Notes under the pieces: model-generated
The model's input: only the letters and a program-made list of their open reading frames with translations
Database searches by the model: none
Told to the model about the DNA's origin: nothing
Shown: one piece after another, positions 36,600 through 47,407 of the stretch
Layout: each line of letters opens with the position of its first letter
Position numbering within the stretch: the first letter of the stretch is position 1
Position numbers and translations under genes: made by a program
From: Sipunculus nudus
Taxonomy: Eukaryota; Annelida; Sipuncula; Golfingiida; Sipunculidae
Direction: 5' to 3'
NCBI GenBank assembly: GCA_026874595.1
Contig: CM049315.1
Coordinates: 67,775,916 to 67,839,915, forward strand
DNA length: 64,000 bases

Positions 36600-37090
36600 A
36601 CAGAATACTATGGTTAGCTTAATTAATATTCACAAGGTTACATGGAGTTTAAATAATTTTTTTTTTCATTTTAGCTAATATGATCTTGAAGATGAACGTC
36701 ATGGTCACTGGTTTTCCAATCCGTGCGAGATATTGGAAGAAACAATTCTCATATCAAATTTCATGAAAAAAATATAGTTACAATGCTATTGGATTCAGAA
36801 TAAATAAAAAAGATGCCAATGATGCCAATGAGAGGGGAGACATAATTAGAGTATGATTTCCTTATAGCTAGCAGGTGTGAAAAAATGGGGCTTTAGCATA
36901 ATTTTAGAAGCAAAAAAAATAACCCTGACCAATTTCATTAATGAATTTTATCTGACTAACCAGTGGCAATTTTTGTATCATGGACAGAGACAACATGACA
37001 ATACATTAATATCTATAATAAATTTTGCCGGACATTCTTCAATGCTTGTGCATGGATAAACTATACAAAGATGCTAAAGAAGTTGATTAT
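36600..37090. other. AT-rich, nothing recognised
   Basis: No element end or exon before the Helitron-like element that starts at 37094. Confidence 0.4.
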
Positions 37091-37093
37091 TAA

Positions 37094-40000
37094 CTAGACA
37101 TTTCTTGGCACCGCAGGTGCCAGAGTATCCCCAGACATAGTAGGCCCCCCTCCTACAAGAACAGACCCCCATTTTTAGCAGCATATACTGACACTTGGCA
37201 TATTTATTGTTTATTCCATCTAACGATTCCACAATCTTGTTGAAGATGTTGGTCCTGTGACCTTGATCTTTTAAAAGATGTGTCCTGTGACCTTGACCTT
37301 TGATCTCATAACCCCAAAATCAATTTGGGTCTTGCTTTTCCAATGGGACATATGCAAGTCAAGTTTGAAATCTATACATCAATAAAGCAGGAATTATCAT
37401 CCAGAAACTTATTTTTGGACAGATGGCTCCTGTGACCTTCACCTTTGACCTTGTGACCTCAAAATTGATAGTGTTCTTCCTCTCTTGGCAGGAGAACTAT
37501 ATGTGCAAGATGAAAGATATGAGATGAAATGTTTGGCTGAAAATGCATCCACATCTTTTTAAAGATGTGTCCTGTGACCTTGACCTTTGACCTCATGACC
37601 CCAAAATCAATTTTGGTCTTACTTTTCCAATGGGACATATACAAGTCAAGTTTGAAATCCATACATCAATAAAAGCAGGAATTATCATCCAGAAACTAAT
37701 TTTTGGACATATGGCTCCTGTGACCTTCATCTTTGACCTTGTGACCTCAAAATTGATAGGGGTCTTCCACTCTTGGCAGGTGAACTATATGTGCAAGAGG
37801 AAATATCTGAGATGAATTTTTTGGCTGAAAATGCATCCACAATCTTTTTAAAGAGGTTTCCTGTGACCTTGACCTTTGACCTCATGACCCCAAAATCAAT
37901 TTGGGTCTTGCTTTTCTAATGGGTCAATAACAAAGCCAAGTTTGAAATCCATACATCAGTAAAAGATGGAATTAAAATCCAGAAACTAATTTTTGGACAG
38001 ATGGCTCCTGTGACCTTCACCTTTGACCTTGTGACCTCAAAACTGATAGGGTTCTTCCTCTCTTGGCAGGTGAACTATATGTGCAAGATGAAAGACCTGA
38101 GATGAAATGTTTGGCTGAAAATGCATCCACATCTTTTTAAAGATGTGACCTTGACCTTTGACCTCATGACCCCAAAATCAATTTGGGTCTTGCTTTTCTA
38201 ATGGGTCAATAACAAAGCCAAGTTTGAAATCCATACATCAGTAAAAGATGGAATTAAAATCCAGAAACTAATTTTTGGACAGATGGCTCCTGTGACCTTC
38301 ACCTTTGACCTTGTGACCTCAAAACTGATAGGGTTCTTCCTCTCTTGGCAGGTGAACTATATGTGCAAGATGAAAGACCTGAGATGAAATGTTTGGCTGA
38401 AAATGCATCCACATCTTTTTAAAGATGTGACCTTGACCTTTGACCTCATGACCCCAAAATCAATTTGGGTCTTGCTTTTCAAATGGGACATATATAAGTC
38501 AAGTTTGAAATCCATACATCAATAAAAGCAGGAATTATCATCCAGAAACTAATTTTTGGACATATGGCTCCTGTGACCTTCACCTTTGACCTTGTGACCT
38601 CAAAATTGATAGGGGTCTTCCACTCTTGGCAGGTGAACTATATGTGCAAGATGAAAGATCTGAGATGAATTGTTTGGCTGAAAATGCATCCACAATCTTT
38701 TTATAGAGGTTTCCTGTGACCTTGACCTTTGACCTTATGACCCCAAATTCAATTCCGGTCTTGCTTTTCCAATGGGTCAAATACAAGTCAAGTTTGAAAT
38801 CCAAACATCAATAAAAGAAGGAATTATCATCCAGAAACTAATTTTTGGACAGATGGCTCCTGTGACCTTCACCTTTGACCTTGTGACTTCAAAATTGATA
38901 GGGTTCTTCCTCTCTTGGCAGGTGAACTAAATGTGCAAGATGAAAGATCTGAGATGAAATGTTTGGCTGAAAATGCATCCACATCTTTTTAAAGATGTGA
39001 CCTTGACCTTTGACCTCATGACCCCAAAATCAATTTGGGTCTTGCTTTTCCAATGGGACATATATAAGTCAAGTTTGAAATCCATACATCAATAAAAGCA
39101 GGAATTATCATCCAGAAACTAATTTTTGGACATATGGCTCCTGTGACCTTCACCTTTGACCTTGTGACCTCAAAATTGATAGGGGTCTTCCACTCTTGGC
39201 AGGTGAACTATATGTGCAAGATGAAAGATCTGAGATGAATTGTTTGGCTGAAAATGCATCCACAATCTTTTTATAGAGGTTTCCTGTGACCTTGACCTTT
39301 GACCTCATGACCCCAAAATCAATTTGGGTCTTGCTTTTCCAATGGGACATATATAAGTCAAGTTTGAAATCCATACATCAATAAAAGCAGGAATTATCAT
39401 CCAGAAACTAATTTTTGGACAGATAGCTCCTGTGGCCTTGACCTTTGACCTTGTGACCCCAAAATTTATATGGATCATCCATTATTGGCAAGTGAGCTAT
39501 ATATTCAAGATGGAAGACCTGGGATGAAAGTTTGGCTTAAAATGCATCCACAGTATCTTTTAAAATGCCAGTCCAGTGACCTTGACCTTTGACCTCATGA
39601 CCCTAGAACCTATAGGGTTCTTACTTTAGTGGTTGGCCATACATAAGTCATGTTTGAAATCCATATGGCTATCAACACTGGAGATATCATAAGAGGTGTG
39701 TGATTTTCACCATATATGGCAATATTCAAGGTCAAGGCCACTATCATAGGAAAGGTCATGACCCCAATTTAAATAAGCATCATCCCATAACCCATACCTA
39801 TGTATATGCATAATATAAAAGAAATCTGTCCATTAGTTTTTGACTTATAATGCTCACAGTGCTGTAAGGTGGCAATTTAGGGGGTATTAAACGGCACGAA
39901 AACAAGTAAAGAATAATAGGTGGCGCCACCAGTTTCTGGAACATGACAACCCTATCCATGATCTTCCATCAACTTGATTTTGGGATAAATCCATGCAAAA

Positions 40001-40194
40001 TTTCTTGAGATATTAAAGAATTTGTGTGATTTTCCCCGAAATTGGACCTATTCAAGGTCAAGGACACTCTCCTAGTAAAGGTCATGACCTCATTTTAAAT
40101 AGGCGTCGTCCTCTTACCCATATCTATACATATACCAAGTTTGGTAAAGTTCCGTGAAATATTTTTTGGGTTATCGCGCCAACAAGATTCATAT

Positions 40195-40234
<40 letters not shown>

Positions 40235-40283
40235 GACCGGTATGAAAACATAGTATCCCCCGACTTTGTCTGGGGATACAATA
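37094..40283 (-). mobile_element. Helitron-like element, family 1, copy 3 (expanded core)
   Basis: The most complete copy. The left edge has CTAG (37094-37097), then hairpin TGGCACC-GCA-GGTGCCA (37106-37122), then GTATCCCCAGACA. The right edge has GTATCCCC...GGGGATAC near 40272 followed by AATAATAA. In minus orientation this gives a 5' inverted repeat, a subterminal 3' copy, a hairpin and CTAG before TT. The core holds about eight tandem units of 281-290 bp with a partial 570-bp dimer period (38580 against 39150). A 3' part resembles copies 2 and 4, and a (CGG)13 run lies at 40195-40234. Confidence 0.72.
40195..40234. repeat. (CGG)n microsatellite
   Basis: About 13 CGG units just inside the right end of the family 1 element. 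The other copies have CGG-type tracts at the same place (8230-8244, 58322-58363), so the tract is part of the element. Confidence 0.95.
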
Positions 40284-40997
40284 ATAAACGACCATTAATA
40301 TTCACAGTGGTTTCATTTTTGCCATGATTTCCTCAATGCAAATATCATGAACATGAAACATTATACATATTTGTTAGTAATTGATACCTGTGCATAGATT
40401 CTCAAGGTTTTTGTATTTTATTTCCAGGTGTTTTTCATTTTTGCTCATCATGCATTTAAATGGAAAAAACATGTTTAACCTTGTGTATAAATGCTTTAAC
40501 TGGAACTGAAGCAGGTTTAACTAATGTGACACATAACAAATTCCTATAGAGATCCATGTATTTTCATCAGTCTATGAAAAAAACTCAGCCATGCAGCGGC
40601 TAGATGTATATTTATCTTAATTGAATAGTCAATATACATTTTTGTTACATTAATCATGAAGGCAGAAGCAGCCTTCAGGTTTTAAATGAGCAGAAAAGCA
40701 TCCTACATATAAATTGTAAAAGTACATTTTTATGAGATGCCCTAATCTATACACGTATCATGTACAGATGTCTGGACTCTGACAGGCACCATTGGAATAG
40801 TAATGAGCACACAACTTATTCAAACATGAGATGGACCTTCTTGTATCACACAAAATCTACTTGATTTTAGAAAGACAAATTCTTGTTCTTCAGTGATCTC
40901 AGCTGATTATAAACGAGATAAATTACTGTTGCCATCAGCCCCCGTCAGCCATCTTTTCTCTTTAACAAAGAGAAGATTTTGCAGGAATGAACCTTAC
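40284..40997. other. Intron-like, nothing confident
   Basis: Several minus acceptor-like sites (for example TTTTTTTCATAG near 40580) but none opens an exon whose phase fits the neighbours. Confidence 0.35.
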
Positions 40998-41085
40998 AGT
41001 TTTATCTCGGCAGATACAGCTGCCTCTAAGCGCAGTTCTATGCTCTGTTCCATCAACCCATCCAGTTGTTTTGGAGGATAAGTTT
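40998..41085 (-). CDS. Internal exon of unrecognised minus-strand gene
   Basis: An 88-bp segment with two leading bases, 28 codons and two trailing bases, ending at a strong donor (AAACT|GTAAGG). The acceptor (AAGCTTTCAAG|AA) is moderate. The peptide includes YPPKQLDGLMEQSIELRLEA followed by AVSAEIK, probably helical. Phases join it to 42033-42125 on one side and 36509-36555 on the other. Confidence 0.55.
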
Positions 41086-42032
41086 CTTGAAAGCTTTTAT
41101 TATTGTATATTTTCATAGAAACTACACTTGGGAGTAATAATCGAAAGCAGCAGTGTGGATTTATTAATGAAATCCAAAGTTAATGTTTTACCACTGTTAG
41201 GACCAGTTACATACTTCAAATGACATACAGATCAAATGTGTTTCTGTTAGTTGTTTGGTTGGTTATAAACAGAAGCTGATAGCAAGATTGCACTAAAACA
41301 CTACTTGGTCAGAAACAAAATGGCATCTCTGTAATGACAAAATTAGTGTCAACATTTTTAGCATTTCTCAAAAATGTGTAGTTGGGTTTTTAAAAAAATA
41401 GTTATTAAACAGATTTTAAGGCCTACAAAGTGATGATTTATCTGCATATCCCTGTTAAGTTTTTTTGATGTTTTTGTTTTTCAAGGCAAAATGACCTTGA
41501 AGCTACTGGGTTTAACCCCGTTGACTCTCAATGTCCAATTACGCTTATGCTTGTTCAGGGGCCACATCCGTTCTCCATTTAGTTTGATCCAACCACTGGT
41601 TCAATCAAATTTAAGCCCTGAACAGGAGGGCCAAAACCCCTTTTGTCAAAACCAAACACATAACAAAATTTTGGTCAGGGGACCAAACATGCCCTTTTTG
41701 GAGTGTTTACTTTGCATGATCAAATATTGCTGTATTTGCATGTGACTGATGAACTTGACAGACAGATACAAGATTTTTTATTACCTTGGTATTTGGATTT
41801 CTTAATACAATCGATGGTACATACTTTATCCTGTTAATATTGTGAATTATCTTTATGCTTAACAGGTTTCCCTTGCCACATACCATACTTTTCTACAAGG
41901 GAAAATCTGGTTAAATAAATACTCACCCACCGCCTTTCACACCAGACAGAGCAGTTATTCGGGGATGGGATACCGCCCTCTCATTTGTCTGATTACAATC
42001 CTTTGCTACACAAAGCAGTGGTTAAAACATAC
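41086..42032. other. Intron-like
   Basis: A plus frame at 41491-41745 is long but has no splice or codon support. Nothing else seen. Confidence 0.4.
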
Positions 42033-42125
42033 GGAGATCTGAGACAACTGTGGTGTATAACAGCTGTGTGAGGAATGTACCACCCCATGTAACTGAGAAC
42101 GTGGATGGTGGAACAAACCAATAGG
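42033..42125 (-). CDS. Internal exon of unrecognised minus-strand gene
   Basis: A 93-bp segment after acceptor ATACAATGGTTGCAG|CC, ending at a strong donor (GATCTCC|GTATGT). Two bases in, 30 codons, one base out; the spare C plus AA from the next exon gives Gln. The peptide reads YWFVPPSTFSVTWGGTFLTQ then LLYTTVVSDL, beta-rich in appearance. Family not recognised. Confidence 0.52.
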
Positions 42126-43183
42126 CTGCAACCATTGTATTACAAATTACAGGCCAGATTTTTTTGTTATAACATTTTGTGGAGAATTTGAGAGTAGGAA
42201 GCAACAAGCCAATCAGCAGGTTTTAAGTTCAGCTGAAATCTCCACTCAACAATTTTAAAAACCACATCAAGTGTATATATATACTGTCATTGGCTTCATA
42301 TCTGTGGGGTTAAAATTTTCTATTTTCAATTTTCATTGTTTCACGAGGGTTCATATTGCCTATCTAACCAAACAAAATAATCTAGCAGAGTAATACATTA
42401 TCATATGAATTAATTATATAAGATAATATGGACCATTTTGTGGTCTGTCATTTGTGGTTGATCATTTGAAAAATGTGGTATTATCTGTGAATAATGAGTA
42501 AAATACAAGGTCCATACTTTATTGAAATATTGGTCTTTTGCCATTTGACCTGCCTTTGATGATGGGACCTTTTATTCATGAAGGTTTTATTTTTCCCATT
42601 CACAAACATCACAAATTTGTAACCCTCACAGACATAAAGGCAACCACAGAACATGACAACATATATTGTTTCAAGTCTGTAGACTTGTATCTTGCTTGTT
42701 ACTTATGGCATACATTTAAAAATATACATTTCCTGTGAAAAATGAATATGGAACCAGCCTTTAGTATAATTATTTAGGATGTTTTGATCACTGGCAGCTA
42801 TATACCATGCTGAACATGCAGGGCCATCAGGTGGTGTTTACACTTTCCATGGAAATGTTCTCAATATAACTGAAACCTAGCAAAGTGAAGATAATTTTTT
42901 ATTATTTCATTTTTTTTATTGAAGAAAACTTTTAGGAGGGAGATTTTGTGATCCATAAAAAAAATAAACTCGGCAGGAACTATGACAAATCCATTTATTG
43001 TAAAGTAAGATCACACTACAGAATCTAGTTAATTGAGATATAAATATGAAAATAATGAAATATACATTAAAAGCAAAACAAGAGAAAATAAAAATCATCT
43101 GATAAAAGCACCACTGCTGCAAGCTTGCAGAAAATACCATCAATACATGTTGCTGTTCATGTCAAATTCACAGGGAAAAAAAC
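42126..43183. other. Intron-like with a dispersed repeat near 42530-42660
   Basis: The stretch around 42530-42650 (CTTTTATTCATGAAGG ... AAAGGCAACCACAG) is similar to 47725-47840 (CTTATTCACAAAGG ... AAAGGCAACCACAG), so both belong to one old repeat family. Confidence 0.45.
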
Positions 43184-43252
43184 CCATTAATTTATGTATG
43201 TTAATAAAAAGTCTCAAGCCAGCATGTTCAACAATTTTCTGCCAGCCTCTTT
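43184..43252 (-). CDS. Possible internal exon
   Basis: A good minus acceptor (GATTTAATACTCCCCCAG|AA) opens a 69-bp segment reading RGWQKIVEHAGLRLFINIHK. It ends one base past a codon at AATGG|GTTTTT, a weak donor. The end phase suits the exon at 42033-42125. An alternative donor (AACAT|GTATTG) further left would break that phase. Confidence 0.33.
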
Positions 43253-43653
43253 CTGGGGGAGTATTAAATCAATGGCACTTCCTCTTTGTGATCAGTACAT
43301 CACACTTTATCCTTAACTCAAGTCCCAAGGAGAACTTGTTTCTACGTTATATTTCATTCCATGAGCCTTAAGTAATTATCACCAAGTAAGATCAGCTGTT
43401 GTTTAGGGAGGCTTGAGTCTTAGAGAAAGGTTTGCAGCAGGATTTATGTGAATGTTGGGGTGATCAGTAATTTATATAACCATTAGTATATGTCAGAGAT
43501 TTAGCCATAGGATGTGGACAGATTTCTCAGCCACTCACCAGCCTGAGTATGATTAAGGCAAAACTTGAGTGATCACATTCATAAATGAATCTATGACTGC
43601 AAACTGTTCATTTGCCTACACACATGAAATCTAACACGCTGCACTTTTTTAAA

Positions 43654-44383
43654 CTAGAATACGGGTAGTTGATATGTGACTTCATGTATCTGCTGAAATC
43701 AGAGTGATATAGGTGAAGTGAGGCATGAATTTAGTGTTAAGGGGAAATAGAGTTAGATATGTTGCATATTAACATGGATGTCTGCAACATAAACATGGTT
43801 GAATGTGGTGCCACATGTCATTTTAATGAGAAAGCTATCTAAGATGTATACACAGGCAAAATTTCAGGTGGAGAAGTCAAACGACTGCTGAGATACTAGT
43901 GATTTTCTCCCAGGCAGATAAACAGATAGCTACCTTGCAAAATTAGTTGTAGGTTGAGCAACCAAATTTGTACAATTTGTAGATCGAGCTATGTAATATC
44001 TATACTCATGCAAAATTTCAGGCCTATATGTCAAACCAGTCCTGAGATATGTGCATGGATGTATGGCACACAAACGTAATTGTAGGTGGCACCACCATTC
44101 TTAGGTATGTGTTAAAGCCATCCAAGATCTAGCTATGCATGCAAAATTTGAGGCCAATAGGTCAAACCACTCCTGAGATATGTGGGATAATCATCTGACA
44201 CAGACGGACAGCAGGCCAGAGGGAGGGTCAGAGGTCAGCCCTAAACAGTTAGGCACAAGTTAATATGTGACCCGACAATGGGGCCACGTTTTGGAAAAAT
44301 CGGTCCAGTGGTCTCAGAAGAGATGTGGTGGCAGAATCCAGTCAAAAATGTAGTATCCGCAAAACTTACCTCTGGCGGAAACA
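43654..44383 (-). mobile_element. Helitron-like family 2, minus-oriented copy
   Basis: The left edge has CTAGAATACGGGTAG (43654-43668), the reverse complement of the right edge of the neighbouring copy (46603-46617). On the minus strand it starts near TTGTTTCCGCCAGAGG, then TTTTGCGGATACTA, and ends with CTAG before TT. The subterminal hairpin is degraded. The interior has GTAGGTGGCACCACC-type units of about 170 bp and a GGACAGCAGGCCAGAGGGAG tail. Confidence 0.62.
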
Positions 44384-44485
44384 ATGAACTTTAGTAGATC
44401 TATTTGAATCCAGAGACCATGAAGAGTTCATCAAATTTCTGAACTGATCGAGTTGGAGATCTAGGTCTGGATGTAGTTTTAAAGT

Positions 44486-44769
44486 CTCCGCCAGGAGGGT
44501 AAGCATATATTCCCATTTGTGTGTTTGTTCCCAACATAACTCATGCAATCATGAACAGAATCCCATGACATTTTCAGGGCACTTCGTGAATGGGCCAATA
44601 TGGGTTGAATAAATGAATGTAAACACTTGTTGGGGATTATATGCCCGAAAGAACCTGGGAATATGGGCCAATTATGGAATGAATACATGGGTTGCTAAGT
44701 AGATCACATTAAGGAATGCCCACATGGCGGAGGCATGCATTCATGAGAATTAATGCACATTTCAAGTTT
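44486..44769 (+). mobile_element. Helitron-like family 3, short element between the inverted pair
   Basis: The left end is CTCCGCCAGGAGGGT. Near the right end is the inverted copy TGGCGGAGGCATGC, then a hairpin-capable GCATTC...TTAATGC, then ACATTTCAAG and TTTT. The layout repeats that of families 1 and 2, with CAAG in place of CTAG. A second partial copy with the same left end and TCATGCAATCATGAA interior starts near 48991. Confidence 0.5.
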
Positions 44770-44876
44770 TTGTCTGTCTGTACATCCTCTAACAGGCCAT
44801 CTGGTAGATAAGTTTAGTACCAAAAGAAAGATAGGCCCTGATGCAAGAAATTAATTAGTATATTACTAATTAATTG

Positions 44877-46617
44877 TATCCGCCAAAACAGAGTTTTGCG
44901 GATACTATGTTTTCAGCTGCACGCCGCCGCCGCCGCCGCCGCGTAGGTTTCCGGAGAACTCCTCCGTAACCGCTGGGCTGAATTTTACGAAACCCGGGAT
45001 TATGTTCGGGTCACATGTGAACTGCTGCGCCCCAATTTTGTTTTGACCTCTGACCTTTCCTCTGTGCTCTGCGTCCGTTTGTGCGTCTGTTTCCACACAT
45101 AAACCCACATATCTCGGGAACCGTTTGACGGATCAGAAAAATTTTTTTGCACAAATGTAGCCCTTGGAGAGCTTTATAACATACACAAAAAATGGTGGCG
45201 CCACCTGCAACCATGTTTGCACAGTGTCCATCTGTTCGTCTGCCTTAGGTTAAAATCACTCATATCTCTGCAGTGACTTGACTAATTCACCTGAAATTTG
45301 GCATGCGTATACATTCTGGATAGCTTTTCTGAGTTTGTGACAGGTGGCGCCACCTACATTCACGTTTACGCTGCAGACATCCAAGCTCATATCTCGGGAA
45401 CCGTTTGACCGATCAGGAAAATTTTTTTGCACAAATGTAGCCCTTGGAGAGCTTTATAACATACACAAAAATGGTGGCGCCACCTGCAACCATGTTTGCA
45501 CAGTGTCCATCTGTTCGTCTGCCTTGGGTTAAAATCACTCATATCTCTGCAGTGACTTGACTAATTCACCTGAAATTTGGCATGCGTATACATCCTGGAT
45601 AGCTTATCTGATTTTGTGACAGGTGGCACCACCTACATTCACGTTTACGCTGCAGACATCCAAGCTCATATCTCGGGAACCGTTTGACCTATCAGAAAAT
45701 TTTTTTTGCACAAATGTAGCCCTTGGAGAGCTTTATAACATACACAAAAAATGGTGGCGCAACCTGCAACCGTGTTTGCACAGTGTCCATCTGTTTGTCT
45801 GCCTTGGGTTAAAATCACTCATATCTCTGCAGTGACTTGACTAATTCACCTGAAATTCGGCATGGGTATACATCCTGGATAGCTTTTCTGATTTTATGAC
45901 AGGTGGCGCCACCTACATTCACGTTTACGCTGCAGACATCCAAGCTCATATCTCGGGAACCGTTTGACCGATTAGGAAAATTTTTTTGCACAAATGTAGC
46001 CCTTGGAGAGCTTTATAACATACGCAAAACTGGTGGCGCCACCTGCAGCCATTTTTGCACAGCTCTATCTGTTTGTCTGCCATGGGATAAAATCACTCAT
46101 ATCTCGGCAGTGGTTTGACATATCTGGCTAAAATTTTGCAGGTTTATACATCCCTGACAGCTCTCTTGATTTTATGACAGGTGGAGCCAACTGCATTCTA
46201 GTTTATGCAGCAGACATCCAAGCTCATATCTTGGGAACCGTTTGACCGATTGGGCCAAAGTTTTGCATGTGTATAGTTCTCACATAGCTCTTTATCATAC
46301 GCAAAACTGGTGCTGTCACCTGCAACCATTTTTGCTCAGCGTCCATCTGATTGTCTGCCACAGGCTAAAATCACTCATATACATGTAGTGGTTTGACTTA
46401 TCTGCCTTAAATTTTGCATATGTATACAACTGGGACGGCTTTCTGGATTTTGTGGTAGGGGGGGCAACCTTCATACACAATTTGGCTGCAGACATCTATG
46501 CTAATATGCAACACTTCACTCTATTTCCCCTTGCCACTTAATCCATGCCTCACTTCACCCGTTCCACTCTGATTTAGGCGGATACACGTAGTCGCTTGTA
46601 GACTACCCGTATTCTAG
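44877..46617 (+). mobile_element. Helitron-like family 2, plus-oriented copy
   Basis: The 5' end is TATCCGCC (44877-44884), followed by AGAGTTTTGCGGATACTATG and a (CCG)n run (44922-44942). Near the 3' end are GGCGGATA (46577-46584), the hairpin GTAGTC/GACTAC (46588-46606), then CCGTATT and CTAG (46614-46617), followed by TT. The core has tandem units of 280 bp (45338, 45618, 45898, with a more diverged fourth and a partial first), each with two GGTGGCGCCACC-type palindromes. No protein-coding capacity is evident. Confidence 0.68.
44922..44942. repeat. (CCG)n microsatellite
   Basis: About seven CCG units just inside the 5' end of the family 2 element. In family 1 the CGG tract also lies near the 5' end when read in element orientation. 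Confidence 0.93.
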
Positions 46618-47108
46618 TTAAATCTGGCACTGAGCTCTCTCTGTTTTATCAAGTAAATATTTGTACATGAAAAAAATGTATTTTTTAACCCTGTCCCAAA
46701 TAAGCTGGAATTGGATTTAGAATGATATTTCTGGTCATGACAGTAAAATGATATAAAATCTAGCCCACAAATACTGCACTTAATATAGTTTATATTCAAG
46801 ATAATCAATTTTGCTGTGCACATCCTGTTTAAATGACTTTAAATAATCAAGTAACAAGTTTTTTTATTTAAATTCCAATACTCATACTTGATAATAAATC
46901 CCTCATTTCAAACAATGGAGATACAAAAAAAATCAAACATACTTCTCTTGATCTTATATCCAAACAATAGCCTTAAAAGAACCAGTGATAGTTTAAGCTG
47001 TAAGGTTCAATTGCTCTCGACCAAAGGCCCATAAATCAAAACACAACAACAAATTTCCACAAACCTGACCCATAAAATTTACTGTAAAAACAGAAAATTT
47101 AGACAGAC
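46618..47108. other. AT-rich, nothing recognised
   Basis: Intron-like sequence between the element pair and the exon candidates at 47.1-47.4 kb. Confidence 0.4.
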
Positions 47109-47164
47109 CTGCCATGGCAGCGAAGGGCACACTTTGGTGTGAAAGCAGACAAAAATACCACCCT
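47109..47164 (-). CDS. Weak exon candidate
   Basis: A 56-bp minus segment lies between TTCCTGTTTGTAATAG and GGCAG|GTCTGT. All three frames are open, for example RVVFLSAFTPKCALRCHG in phase 0, which would follow 47347-47407. The donor is weak and the frame undetermined. Confidence 0.22.
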
Positions 47165-47346
47165 CTATTACAAACAGGAACTCTTGGTTTTATTCAGTGA
47201 CTATAACAGGTTCCTATGATTAAGTAATTAGCTATGGCTGACGAATTTAATTAATCTGGAATTGAGTTAATCATTCACACAACAAGTAATATTCTTTCTA
47301 GGATTTTTTTATCATATGTTGATTAAGTCACTGATGTTAAACTTAC

Positions 47347-47407
47347 ATTGATGCTAATCTCTCGTACCACTGGATGATTTGGATTCTCCGGGATCAATAA
47401 GTGGCTT
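47347..47407 (-). CDS. Internal exon of unrecognised minus-strand gene
   Basis: A 61-bp segment between acceptor AAAATTGCTTCATCAG|A and a strong donor (ATCAAT|GTAAGT). Only one frame is open: one base in, then SHLLIPENPNHPVVREISIN, ending on a codon boundary. A good donor and a single open frame make this one of the better short candidates. Its flanking exons could not be fixed by phase. Confidence 0.45.

Noticed and set aside
43033-43371. 112-codon plus-strand frame
   Set aside because: Lys/Asn-rich, typical of AT-rich noncoding DNA. The minus strand has the better exon signal at 43184-43252.
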